A DNA stretch of 64,000 nt from an uncultured bacterium (GTDB lineage Bacteria; UBP6; UBA1177): assembly GCA_905233945.1 (NCBI GenBank), contig CAJOFY010000005.1, positions 78,698-142,697 of the forward strand. Direction: 5' to 3'. This document shows, piece after piece, positions 51,762 to 60,201 of the stretch. How positions within the stretch are numbered: the stretch's first letter is position 1; every line of letters begins with the position of its first letter. The notes beneath the pieces were generated by a model that was not told the DNA's origin, made no database searches, and worked only from the letters and a program-made list of their open reading frames with translations. Made by a program: the position numbers and the translations under genes.

Positions 51762-51865
51762 GGGTCTACTCCTCCTTTCATCTGCGAAACTTTTGACAGA
51801 CCCTTGGTATCAAATAAAAATCCGAATGTCAATTAAAAATTTATCTTTTTTATCGTAAAAGTAGT

Positions 51866-51893
51866 TGAAAAGGCAGTCGGCGCTCTCAAATAA
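51866..51893 (+). repeat. Right copy of the 28-bp direct repeat
   Basis: Identical to 49489-49516. Similarity extends leftward in diverged form: from 51853 it still reads IVKVVEKAVGALK-stop against IVKTAEKAVGALK-stop in hutH. The repeat overlaps the stop of the convergent kinase gene. Confidence 0.95.
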
Positions 51894-52809
51894 TAAAATT
51901 TATCGCATGGTGGATGCAGCTCAGGCGTCCGTTCCCTTCGTAATTCATTAAGATCCCGTCAGTTTCGACGATAACGCTTTCTTCAGTTTCGATCTCTATT
52001 TCTCTGCCTTTTATCGTGTGGATCACCGGCACATCGGTGAGATGACCGTTGAATAAATTGGGAAGTGCCTTGAAAAGCTGTTTCAGAGTCGGTTTTTCGA
52101 CAAACATCGCGTTGAAAATGCCGTCCCGCGGGTCTGCATCGGGGTTCTGGCGGATCCCGCCGCCTGAGTATGGTCCGTTTCCGACATTCATCGTGAAAAG
52201 TCCCGCCTTGAAGCACTCGGTCCCGTCAACTTTCAGCGTGACAGGAACAGGTTTTTGTTTAAAAAGCGCCGCGATCAGTCCGAAAAGATAGTTGAGATGA
52301 TGCGAGCCTATAAACGGTTTCAGCTTGTCGGCATAGACGCATGTCAGCGGGTCCACGCCGTAGCCGATAGAATTGATGAAGTATCTGTGCCGTTCCTCGC
52401 CATTGCTGAAGTAGGTGAGGCATCCGACATCCAGAGGCTGAGGTTTGCCTGCAAAAAAGATGTCGAGTGAACGCCTGTAATTTCTTGTCAGTCCCCAGAA
52501 ACGTCCGAAATCGTTGCCGGTTCCGCGCGAAATGAGGCCGAGCCGGATATTTTTCCGCTTTTCTTCAGGAATTTTTGCCGTCATTATGCCGTTTACAGTC
52601 TCGCTGAGAGTTCCGTCGCCGCCCCAGACCATAATCTGATCATATCCTGATTCGACAAAATCACGGGCAATTTCCGAGGCGTGGCCTTTGTACTCAGTAT
52701 CTTTTGATGTGAAATTTATGCCATGCTCTTCAAGCTGGCGCATCAGATACTGCCGCTGCAGCTTCAGGTGTTTTTTGCCAGATTTCGGATTTATGATGAC
52801 TGCAAGCAT
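51886..52809 (-). CDS. Diacylglycerol kinase catalytic-domain protein (YegS/DgkB-like lipid kinase)
   Basis: Phosphorylates diacylglycerol or a related lipid with ATP. The N-terminus LAVIINPKSGKKHL and the nucleotide motif VWGGDGTLSETVNGI are diagnostic; GLISRGTGNDFGR and NVGNGPYSGGGI follow in the expected order. ATG 52809 is chosen (ribosome site CCGGAG); a TTG at 52827 would add six residues. Length 307. Its stop TGA lies inside the right-hand repeat, which implies that hutH and this gene were directly convergent before the R-M module inserted. Confidence 0.9.
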   Translation of the reverse strand: MLAVIINPKSGKKHLKLQRQYLMRQLEEHGINFTSKDTEYKGHASEIARDFVESGYDQIMVWGGDGTLSETVNGIMTAKIPEEKRKNIRLGLISRGTGNDFGRFWGLTRNYRRSLDIFFAGKPQPLDVGCLTYFSNGEERHRYFINSIGYGVDPLTCVYADKLKPFIGSHHLNYLFGLIAALFKQKPVPVTLKVDGTECFKAGLFTMNVGNGPYSGGGIRQNPDADPRDGIFNAMFVEKPTLKQLFKALPNLFNGHLTDVPVIHTIKGREIEIETEESVIVETDGILMNYEGNGRLSCIHHAINFII

Positions 52810-52976
52810 AAGAGACTCCGGTTTCAATCGTTCTTCGCAACAGACGCGGGATTATGCACTAATTTACGATTATTTCAAATATGAAAATTTAAAAATACGT
52901 TTGAAAATTTTCCTGCATATAACAATAATAATTTCAAAAGTTTTTTCAATATTATTTCTAATATTTGATAAAAAAG

Positions 52977-53004
52977 TTGAAAATACAAATTTTTTAAGTA
53001 AATA
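52977..53004 (+). promoter_or_regulatory. Candidate sigma-70 promoter of the type IV secretion operon
   Basis: TTGAAA at 52977-52982, 16-bp spacer, TAAATA at 52999-53004, in a very A/T-rich 220-bp spacer (52828-53048) with no other feature. TTG start at 53049. Confidence 0.45.
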
Positions 53005-53048
53005 TAAATTTGCATATTTGCTAATTTTTATATTTGAGAGGTGATATT

Positions 53049-53357
53049 TTGAAAAAATTTAAGTTGTGTCTATTAATTGTTTTTGTGATTTTTATTATTG
53101 TTTTACCGGAATTTGCGTTTGCGGCGGCTGACACAAGTGGTATAAAATCGAAATTTCAGGAAATGGCTGACACTGTTTTCGATGTTGCAAGATACATCGG
53201 GATTTACGGCGGGCTCGGCGGGGCGATAGTCTCGCTTCTTTTCAGGTACATCAACAAGGATCAGAACATCTGGTCCGACGCTCTGAAAATTCTCGGTGCG
53301 GGTGCCGGACTTGCCGCGTTTTCGACGATTTTAAGCATTATCGCAGGGTGGATATGA
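53049..53357 (+). CDS. VirB2/TrbC-like pilin subunit of a type IV secretion system
   Basis: Pilin of the conjugation or effector machine. The TTG at 53049 lies six bases after GAGAGGTGAT and gives a signal peptide (KKFKLCLLIVFVIFIIVLPEFAFAAAD) cleaved near AFA-AAD. The mature part has two hydrophobic helices (VARYIGIYGGLGGAIVSLLF; ALKILGAGAGLAAFSTILSIIAGWI) typical of TrbC/VirB2. Length of 102 is usual. It is the first gene of the operon and overlaps the virB3-like gene by four bases. Confidence 0.8.
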   Translation: MKKFKLCLLIVFVIFIIVLPEFAFAAADTSGIKSKFQEMADTVFDVARYIGIYGGLGGAIVSLLFRYINKDQNIWSDALKILGAGAGLAAFSTILSIIAGWI

Positions 53358-53626
53358 AGGTTTTTTCTATTCTCGGAGCAAAACAGGCTTTTATTGACAA
53401 AGGCCAGCTTGCATTGATGACGGTTTTCTTTTTTGCCGGCGCGGTTTTTAAAAACATTTTTCTTCTTCTTGTTTTTCCTGTCGTGATTTTTGCCGCGACT
53501 TTTTTTGTCCGCGAGAAAATTTTTTCGGGAAAAGCGGAGTGGTGGATTTTCGTTCTGAGAATGATGAGCGGCGGCAGGGTTTTTTACTGCCGTCAGTTTA
53601 GGGACAGAATAAGTGTGAAAAAATGA
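53354..53626 (+). CDS. VirB3-like small membrane protein of the T4SS
   Basis: The 90 residues contain two adjacent hydrophobic segments (GQLALMTVFFFAGAVFKNIFLLLVFPVVIFAATFFV), followed by an amphipathic basic tail (WWIFVLRMMSGGRVFYCRQF). Size, topology and position between the VirB2-like pilin and the VirB4 ATPase match VirB3/TrbD. Sequence alone would not identify it. ATG 53354 overlaps the pilin stop, and its own stop overlaps virB4 (ATGA in both cases). Confidence 0.72.
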   Translation: MKVFSILGAKQAFIDKGQLALMTVFFFAGAVFKNIFLLLVFPVVIFAATFFVREKIFSGKAEWWIFVLRMMSGGRVFYCRQFRDRISVKK

Positions 53627-55968
53627 AAAGTATTTTCGAAATGCTGAAAATATGTTCAGTTGAAGGCGATTTTATCCTGACTTCATCGATGCAGCGCTTT
53701 TCTATCTGGGAAGTTGACGGGGCTGACTGTTATTTTTCGGAAGCCTCTCTTGAAGCGGCGGATTCGTTTTTCATGCGGGAGGCACGTGAAGGGAGCGTTG
53801 TCGAATTTTTTTCACTTGTCAGGGAGAAGGATGAAGTCGCAGAAGAGCGTTTCGCTTCCGAAACAAATCCCGTCATAAGGCAGCGCCTCGGTTTTCTCAG
53901 GGAGAACGGAATCAGAAAATGCCGCTCGTTTTTCGCGGTTTCAGACGATCTTCCGAAAAAAGAGTTCCCGAAAGAGGAAATTGATATTCAATATCACAAA
54001 AATCTTGTCCAGAGTTTCGGAATGGGCGCACGCCGCCTCGGTACGGCGGAAATAAAGGAACTTTTATATGAAATGATTTCTTCCGGCGGAGAGATGAAAG
54101 TTCACCCGGAAATGACTGTCCGCGAGGAACTGATTCAGAAACAGTGTTCGGCAAACCCTGAATATTTCAAGGTCGGTGAGACTTTCTGCAAAGTCCTTTC
54201 ACTTAAATTCATGCCGAAAGAGACTCATCCTTTCATGGTTTCGCGCCTTATCGACACTTTTTTGTGCAACTTCACTTTTTCGGTTTCTTTCACCGTGCTT
54301 CCACAGTCGCGTGAGATGCTCTCCCTCGAGGCAAAAGAACGTTTTTATATCGCTACAAGCGGACGTGGTGCGGCTCATAACGCGAAAGAATCTGACGAGC
54401 TGATGAATCTTCTTGCAGCTTCAAGACACAAAATAGGTTTTCTGTCGGCTAAAATCGTGGTTTCCGAAAACGATCTGAGGCTGCTTGAAAAGCGGTGCGA
54501 AGAGCTGATTGTCCTTATGAAAAATTACGGATTTTTCTTTGAAGAGGAGACATGGGGGCATGATCTCGAGTTTTTCAAGTCGCTCCCTTCGCTTATGTCC
54601 CTTTCTGAGCGGCAGCTTCGTGTTTTGAGTGCAAATTTTATTGAGATGATTCCGGCAGCAAGACACGGTCACGGAAACTTCGACGGCAGATTTCCTCTTT
54701 TTTTGAGAAACCGTTTCGGTGAAATATACGGTTTTGATGCCGGTTCGTCAAAGCGAAACAACAAGAACGGTTCCATTTTCGGCTGCTCTGGAAGCGGGAA
54801 ATCAGTGACTGTAAACACTTTGATAGCCCACACTTTTTTCCCGAATATAAACTACGACAAAAATTTTCCCGGAAGGATTTTTATTGTCGATTTCGCAGGT
54901 GCCGAAAACTCGAGCTACCTTAAAATGGTGAAACTTTACGGCGGAATTTTCATTCCTGTCGATGCCGGCGGAAAAATCGTGATAAACCCTTTTCCTGAGC
55001 GGGAAAAAGTTTTTTCTGAAGGCAAGTGGAACTCTTCAGTGCTCAACTTCCTCAATACGATAATGGATCTGATTCTTGAAATCCGCGGGAAAGACATGAA
55101 CTCGGATCTTTACAGAAATATTGTATCAAAGGCGATAAGAAACATGTATCTGGCTGTTGAAGCGCCGGTGCTGGGTGATCTTGTCAACTTTGTTGAAGAC
55201 GAGGATACTCAGAAAGCTGAAGTCATACGCCGGCTGCTGCGCGGTTTCCTTGACGATCCGGTGTCTCACATAATCAACGGAAAATCGACTTTGCAATATG
55301 CCGAAGAACCTTTTGTAATCTACGACTTGCAGGGAATCGGAGGGCTTAGCGAAAAACTGAGGGAGCTTCTTACATTTATTGTCATTCAGGAGGCAAAAAG
55401 AAGCGCGTTTGAAATCACGAACAGTTTCATAGTTTTCGACGAGGCGGCCCAGCTCATCAAAGATCCGCGTCTTGCCGATCTGATGGAGGAACTTTTCGCC
55501 ACGGCGAGAAAGTACAACACCGGTGTCTGGACTGTGACGCAGAATTTTCTCAGTTTCAAAGAGGCCGCTCTTTCTTCAAAAATCAAGATAAATACGACGA
55601 CAACGATATTTTTAAGTCATGCGAACGACGAGGAGGCGAAACGGGTTATTGCCGAGGATTTCGGCCTTAGTGCGGCAGAAAAAGAGGCTTTTGAAAGTCT
55701 GAGGACCGTGAAAGGGGAGTATTCGACAGCTCTTTTCAGAACGCAGATCGGGGCAAATCTAGAACCGGAAGTCGTCAGAATCGAGCTTTCTCCTTTTGAT
55801 TACGCCGTTGCGACAAGCGACAAGGAGGAAAACAGGCTTCTTGCAAAATTTGCCGAAGTCAAAGGGCTTAACCTTGTAAACGCCTGTGCCGAAGCGGCGA
55901 TGCTCGCATATAAAAAGAACATGTTTGTCATTGACGCCGTGAAAGATTTTTTAAGGGGAAGGATATGA
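53623..55968 (+). CDS. VirB4/TraC-family ATPase of the T4SS
   Basis: Powers pilus assembly and substrate transfer; the hallmark protein of all type IV secretion systems. Walker A is FGCSGSGKSVTVNTLIAH (about residue 386) and Walker B is SFIVFDEAAQLIKDP (about 600). Between and after these are VDFAGAENSSYLKMVKLYGG, ATARKYNTGVWTVTQNF and FLSHANDEEA, all in the family order. The N-terminal half is the less conserved CagE-TrbE-VirB-like domain. Length of 781 is normal. No VirD4 coupling protein or VirB11 ATPase is found in the window. Confidence 0.93.
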   Translation: MKSIFEMLKICSVEGDFILTSSMQRFSIWEVDGADCYFSEASLEAADSFFMREAREGSVVEFFSLVREKDEVAEERFASETNPVIRQRLGFLRENGIRKCRSFFAVSDDLPKKEFPKEEIDIQYHKNLVQSFGMGARRLGTAEIKELLYEMISSGGEMKVHPEMTVREELIQKQCSANPEYFKVGETFCKVLSLKFMPKETHPFMVSRLIDTFLCNFTFSVSFTVLPQSREMLSLEAKERFYIATSGRGAAHNAKESDELMNLLAASRHKIGFLSAKIVVSENDLRLLEKRCEELIVLMKNYGFFFEEETWGHDLEFFKSLPSLMSLSERQLRVLSANFIEMIPAARHGHGNFDGRFPLFLRNRFGEIYGFDAGSSKRNNKNGSIFGCSGSGKSVTVNTLIAHTFFPNINYDKNFPGRIFIVDFAGAENSSYLKMVKLYGGIFIPVDAGGKIVINPFPEREKVFSEGKWNSSVLNFLNTIMDLILEIRGKDMNSDLYRNIVSKAIRNMYLAVEAPVLGDLVNFVEDEDTQKAEVIRRLLRGFLDDPVSHIINGKSTLQYAEEPFVIYDLQGIGGLSEKLRELLTFIVIQEAKRSAFEITNSFIVFDEAAQLIKDPRLADLMEELFATARKYNTGVWTVTQNFLSFKEAALSSKIKINTTTTIFLSHANDEEAKRVIAEDFGLSAAEKEAFESLRTVKGEYSTALFRTQIGANLEPEVVRIELSPFDYAVATSDKEENRLLAKFAEVKGLNLVNACAEAAMLAYKKNMFVIDAVKDFLRGRI

Positions 55969-56858
55969 ATTTCAATATTTCCTACAACCCTAAAACACTT
56001 CTTGAATCAGCGGGTGTCGGCTGGCTCTGGAGCATAGTCTTCATCGTGATTTCAATCGGGCTTACGATAAGTTTTGTGACTGAAGTCTTCAAAATCCAGA
56101 AGTCCGAAAAACCCGATTTCTTCGGTGTCGCATGGAAAGGGGTGCTTATAATTCTGTTGTACATTTATCTGCCTGATTTTATCGAAAAAATAATGCTTGT
56201 CACATACGATTTTCCGGTAGTAGCCGAGCTTGACGCGGAGTTTTTCAAGGCTTTTTCCCTTTATTCGTCGAACCTTTCGATGATTCCTGGATTTTCCGGA
56301 AGTGTTCCGGAATCGTGTCCGCAGTTCGCCGACCCCCTTCTGGGAGAGGCCGGGACGGCATTCGTAACATCGTTTTACTTCCAGTATTTTGCCAGACTTT
56401 CTGTTTTTTTTCTCATGTTTTTTGTCTGGAGTGCGAAAGAGATACTTTTTTCATATGCATGGGGAACTCTGATGGCGCTCAACATGGTGGGACTCTGCTT
56501 CGCTCTGGTCTTCCCGGCCTTTCCGAACCGGGGTTTCGGCTCGGTAGGAAGTTTTTTCCGTTCCGTTGCTGTTTTTGCCCTCTGGCCTGTGCTTTACGCC
56601 GTTTTTATCTTCATTACGGGTAAGGCGCAGGTCGAAATCATGAAACTCGCTTCAGAAATAGGTGCCTGTCCTTACAGTTTCAGGATAGACCGTGATACTG
56701 TGACTGTTGTTTCCGGGCTCGTTTTCATGGGGCTCGGAATTGCCGGAATTCCTTTCATAGCCGCCAAGACAGCAGGTTCCGAGCAGCTTAAAAGCACGGT
56801 TTTAAACATAAAGACAATTGCTTCGGCTCGTATTGACCGTTACAGGGAGAGATTATGA
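55965..56858 (+). CDS. VirB6/TrbL-like polytopic membrane protein of the T4SS
   Basis: The 297 residues have about six membrane helices: WLWSIVFIVISIGLTISFVTEVF, WKGVLIILLYIYLPDF, LSVFFLMFFVWSAKEILFSYAWGTLMALNMVGLCFALVF, VAVFALWPVLYAVFIFITG and VVSGLVFMGLGIAGIPFIAA. A central Trp-containing block between helices fits the TrbL/VirB6 superfamily, which forms the inner-membrane part of the channel. The call relies on topology and position after virB4. Four-base overlaps join it to both neighbours. Confidence 0.7.
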   Translation: MNFNISYNPKTLLESAGVGWLWSIVFIVISIGLTISFVTEVFKIQKSEKPDFFGVAWKGVLIILLYIYLPDFIEKIMLVTYDFPVVAELDAEFFKAFSLYSSNLSMIPGFSGSVPESCPQFADPLLGEAGTAFVTSFYFQYFARLSVFFLMFFVWSAKEILFSYAWGTLMALNMVGLCFALVFPAFPNRGFGSVGSFFRSVAVFALWPVLYAVFIFITGKAQVEIMKLASEIGACPYSFRIDRDTVTVVSGLVFMGLGIAGIPFIAAKTAGSEQLKSTVLNIKTIASARIDRYRERL

Positions 56859-57592
56859 AAAAAGATGATTCTTCAAAATTTTTCGAGACGATAAAGTACC
56901 GCGACATTGAAAAAATCAGGAAATTTTCGCGGATACTTTCATTAGTTTTCTGCTTTATGATGTTTATTGTTGCTGTTTCCGCGATTCTTTTCGCATGGTC
57001 GATGACTATGAGACCGACTCCCGTCATAGCTTTTGACAAAGAGGGGAAAAGGACAGTTTTTTACGGCAGCGAGACGCTTGAAACCGCTACAAATCAGGTC
57101 AGGATACAGCGCTTCATTTCTGATTTTATCGGTAAGTTCGACGGCGTGAGCCCAAATATCGACGAGGATTTGAAGGAAGCCTACAACATGCTCACACCGA
57201 AATTCAGGCAGATTCTTCTCGACAAGTCTGTTCACAACGAAAAAATAGAGATGTGGAAAAACAGGAATTTCAAAACAGTTTTCAAACTGACAAAACTGAA
57301 AATCGTAAAAGGAAGTTTTGCTGTCGGCTCTTCAGTCACAGTTGAAGGGCTCGGCGAGATGACTTTCGGAAATGCAGTCGATTACTCGGGTGAAAACGAG
57401 AAGAAAACGAGTTTTGTCTGGTTTTCAGCACTTCTTCTGGTTGTTCCCGTCTCTCTTGATCTCTCTCCAGACGGGCTTCTCGTCGATTTTTACGCAGGAA
57501 AAAGTTTCTCTGATTTCAGGGAACTCAGGGCATATCTTACGGAAAACAATACGGAGTATCTCCTTGAGGGGGAAAAAGAGCTGTTTGAATGA
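56855..57592 (+). CDS. VirB8/TraE-like bitopic assembly factor of the T4SS
   Basis: A short cytoplasmic start, one membrane helix (ILSLVFCFMMFIVAVSAILFAW) and a periplasmic domain of about 190 residues beginning MTMRPTPVIAFDKEGKRTVFYG. That layout resembles VirB8, TraE and TrbF, where an NTF2-like fold nucleates the complex (the block RIQRFISDFIGKFDGVSPN followed by AYNMLTPKFRQILL is compatible). Length 245. It sits between VirB6-like and VirB9-like genes, as in many systems. Overlaps of four bases at both ends. Confidence 0.7.
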   Translation: MKKDDSSKFFETIKYRDIEKIRKFSRILSLVFCFMMFIVAVSAILFAWSMTMRPTPVIAFDKEGKRTVFYGSETLETATNQVRIQRFISDFIGKFDGVSPNIDEDLKEAYNMLTPKFRQILLDKSVHNEKIEMWKNRNFKTVFKLTKLKIVKGSFAVGSSVTVEGLGEMTFGNAVDYSGENEKKTSFVWFSALLLVVPVSLDLSPDGLLVDFYAGKSFSDFRELRAYLTENNTEYLLEGEKELFE

Positions 57593-58536
57593 GTAAGGTT
57601 CTAATTTTATTGATTTTTTTGCTTGCTTTTGATGTCTACGGAAGAATTCCGGAAAGTGAAATAGAAAAAGAGAAGTTCATTCCGATTGCCGAAAAAGTTG
57701 CCGTAATAACTATACACAACAGCGATACGGTGATTTACAGAACCGTCAATATCGCACTGGGCGAAGTTTTTGTCTTCGAGTTTCCCGAAAATATTTCGCT
57801 TACCGAAACTCCGACAGTGGGCGACGCCGGACTTCTCAAAATCGAAGTCGAGACGGAGCCTCTGAAGATGAAAGTGTGGGGGCTCATGTTCAGCGAAGCA
57901 CCGAACGAGTCATTGATGTACGGTATCAGCTCCAATGTTCAGTTTAAAATAAATTCAGGGCAGGCATTCATCTTCAACTTTGTCATCAGTCCTTCAGCTG
58001 AAGCGGGCAACAGGATAATTTTCTCGTATCCTGAGTGGGAAAATTCCAACAAAGCGGTCAACAAGCATCTGGAAAAACTGAGGAAAGAACTTGAAGAAAA
58101 GTATGAGAAGCGGATGAAGGATATAAAAAAAGAGATCGACAGAAACATGATAGGGATGATGGCAAAGTCTTTCAGCGAGTTCTTCCAGTGCAGCAGCTAT
58201 TCAGCCAGAACAGAGGAAGATCTTGTCTTTCTGCGGAGCGACAGAATCTGCAAAATCGGCAAAGACGCCCTTGTGACAGTCAATTTTTCTGTAAAAAACC
58301 GTTACAGGCAGCGTTTTCACATCGAATCGGTGAAAATTTATTCGACAAAAGGGGGAAAGGTCGAAATCGACAACGCGCAGTATCACATCGACAAGTTCTC
58401 GATGCAGTTCGACGAGATTGTGAGCGGCGGTATCGCCTTTAAAATAAGTGATGATGACTATTCCCGCGAATACATAATCGAAGTGAATGAAAGTGCAGGA
58501 AAGAAGAGAAAACTGGAACTGAAGGTGTCGTTCTGA
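57589..58536 (+). CDS. Exported protein in VirB9/TraK position of the T4SS
   Basis: A signal peptide (MSKVLILLIFLLAFDVYGR) leads a 315-residue beta-rich protein. The first 140 residues (VAVITIHNSDTVIYRTVNIALGEVFVFEFPENIS...) resemble a VirB9/TraK beta domain. A charged helical insert follows (LEKLRKELEEKYEKRMKDIKKEIDR), and then a second beta domain. By order it should be the outer-membrane-complex partner of the VirB10-like protein. Sequence support is weak; the helical insert is unlike classical VirB9. Confidence 0.55.
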   Translation: MSKVLILLIFLLAFDVYGRIPESEIEKEKFIPIAEKVAVITIHNSDTVIYRTVNIALGEVFVFEFPENISLTETPTVGDAGLLKIEVETEPLKMKVWGLMFSEAPNESLMYGISSNVQFKINSGQAFIFNFVISPSAEAGNRIIFSYPEWENSNKAVNKHLEKLRKELEEKYEKRMKDIKKEIDRNMIGMMAKSFSEFFQCSSYSARTEEDLVFLRSDRICKIGKDALVTVNFSVKNRYRQRFHIESVKIYSTKGGKVEIDNAQYHIDKFSMQFDEIVSGGIAFKISDDDYSREYIIEVNESAGKKRKLELKVSF

Positions 58537-59573
58537 TGGAAAAAAACGAAAAATCTCCTTTGGAAATGCTTGCCGGAGAGCGGAAAAGTACAGAGCTGCC
58601 GCCCGTTTCAACTGAAAGGCAGCCGGGGAAATACGACGGAACGCGGAGAAAAGTCATGTTTTATGCGGTGCTTTTCGGTTTGATCGGCGTAGCGCTTGTT
58701 TTTACGGCAGTTGCTTTCGGCGGCGGAAATCGTGAGAAAGAAGTTCATGACGAAGTGAAATTCAACGACTTCAGCGAGCTGGCACGCGGAAGAGTTGTCG
58801 GAGACATAAAATCGGCGATGAATAAATCGATATCTTCTAAAAATCATGTTCCTGAATCGGAGGGAAAACACGCCGAAGCTCCTACAGATGCGGCTTTGCC
58901 GAAGAAAAAAAACAAAAACGAAGAGAAGGACAGGGAGATACTTGAGACTTACGCCAGAATGAGCGATGCAGCCGCTGAGAGCGGCATTCATAGCGGATAC
59001 AGAAGGCGTTTCGTTCCGGGCGGGGAAGGCTCCGGAGGGGGAGTTTTCGTCAAAGGAAAAAAAGAGAAAAACGAAAAAGAAAAGATTTTTGCGCTGCACG
59101 ATGTCAAAGTGAAAGTGAAGCTCGATTTTTCAATCCGCTCAACGGCGCAGTCCACTGTTGTAGCCACTGTTCTTGAGGAAATCGGCGAGATTCCGAAAGG
59201 GGCTAAGTTTTACGGTGCGGCAAAGAGTTTCGTCAACAAGCGGACACAGCTTGCATTCTCAAAACTCATAATCGGTGCGGACGAGTTTTCTGTCAAAGGT
59301 TTTGCCGTATCAGGGAAAGATCCAGGGATAGAATCCGAGGTGACCGATATTTCAGGAGAGAATATCAAATCTGAAGTCAGGCAGGGGCTTACGAAAACCG
59401 CAGGAGCCGTAGTCACAAGGCTTGCCGGAAGTGTCGGCAGTACAGCAGGGACAACAGCGGCAAACACGGTAAATCCGGCAACTTCCGAACTGGAAAAGCA
59501 GGAGGAGACAAACAAAATGAAGCAGGAATACAGAGTTCCTGCCGGAACATCTTTTTTTGTTTATCTTGAGTAG
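58536..59573 (+). CDS. VirB10/TrbI/TraB-like protein of the T4SS
   Basis: Spans the periplasm between inner and outer membrane. A cytoplasmic basic start is followed by one membrane helix (VMFYAVLFGLIGVALVFTAVAFGG), a long Lys/Glu/Pro-rich linker and the C-terminal beta domain. That domain has IRSTAQSTVVATVLEEIGEIPKGAKFYGAAKSF, a middle antenna-like stretch (LTKTAGAVVTRLAGSVGSTAGTTAANT) and the closing YRVPAGTSFFVYLE, all in VirB10/TrbI order. Length 345. It overlaps the previous gene by one base. Confidence 0.82.
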   Translation: MEKNEKSPLEMLAGERKSTELPPVSTERQPGKYDGTRRKVMFYAVLFGLIGVALVFTAVAFGGGNREKEVHDEVKFNDFSELARGRVVGDIKSAMNKSISSKNHVPESEGKHAEAPTDAALPKKKNKNEEKDREILETYARMSDAAAESGIHSGYRRRFVPGGEGSGGGVFVKGKKEKNEKEKIFALHDVKVKVKLDFSIRSTAQSTVVATVLEEIGEIPKGAKFYGAAKSFVNKRTQLAFSKLIIGADEFSVKGFAVSGKDPGIESEVTDISGENIKSEVRQGLTKTAGAVVTRLAGSVGSTAGTTAANTVNPATSELEKQEETNKMKQEYRVPAGTSFFVYLE

Positions 59574-59574
59574 C

Positions 59575-60201
59575 ATGAAAAAACTTATCTTATTGATTTT
59601 AATGACGTTTTCTTTAAGTGTGTTTGCCGAGGAAGGGGAACTGCAGATCAATATCGGCGGCGGCGGATTCTTTCCTTTTTCACTCAAGACTGACAATAAA
59701 ACAACTGTCGTATATGCAAGCTGGAATGCGGGCTTCAATGTTTTTTTCGGACTCAGCGACAATTTCGACATCGGTCTGCAGCCCTCATTCACGAGGGTTG
59801 GGGATACTTCGAGAAAAGCGGAGTTCCAGGAAATCAGGGGAAAGGAATACTTCGATTACTGGCGTGTCCAGGTTCTCGCTCTTGTGAGATACAATGTTTT
59901 CCCGGGCACATTTTTTTCTCCGCACCTTGTTGCCGGAGGCGGTTTCAAGGTCGAGACTTTTTCCGATATTGAATTTGTGGCGGAAAAAGGGCTGAGTATC
60001 GCAAGTTACAAAAAAGATGATTACGCGAAAGTGAACGGAGTCGCTGCTGCCGGAATAGATTTCCAGTTCAGAGTCTGGGAGTGGATAATCCTTTCGGCAC
60101 AACTGCTGTACAAGTGGTCTCCGGGCGACAATTCGCTCGATCTCTTCGGGTTTTTCGGGGCGACATTTTTTGTAAACTACTATAATTGGGGGAAAGTATG
60201 A
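59575..60201 (+). CDS. Outer-membrane beta-barrel-like protein in the T4SS operon
   Basis: ATG 59575, two bases after the virB10-like stop, gives a signal peptide (MKKLILLILMTFSLSVFAEE). About 190 residues of alternating beta strands follow, with aromatic girdles (NINIGGGGFFPFSL-type start, WEWIILSAQLLYKWSPG) and a C-terminal strand LFGFFGATFFVNYYNW. This matches small OmpA/OmpW-like barrels of eight strands. It has no classical VirB equivalent. It could be the outer-membrane pore or anchor of this T4SS variant. Its stop overlaps the giant lipoprotein gene by four bases. Confidence 0.7.
   Translation: MKKLILLILMTFSLSVFAEEGELQINIGGGGFFPFSLKTDNKTTVVYASWNAGFNVFFGLSDNFDIGLQPSFTRVGDTSRKAEFQEIRGKEYFDYWRVQVLALVRYNVFPGTFFSPHLVAGGGFKVETFSDIEFVAEKGLSIASYKKDDYAKVNGVAAAGIDFQFRVWEWIILSAQLLYKWSPGDNSLDLFGFFGATFFVNYYNWGKV

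Larger units (their letters stand above)
49517..51865. mobile_element. Restriction-modification module inserted at the hutH 3' end
   Basis: About 2.35 kb of visibly A/T-richer DNA holding only a restriction endonuclease gene (+) and a C5 methyltransferase gene (-). It is flanked by 28-bp direct repeats of the hutH end. No integrase, transposase or inverted terminal repeat is present. The arrangement fits insertion with long target duplication, a mobility mode described for R-M genes. Confidence 0.75.
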
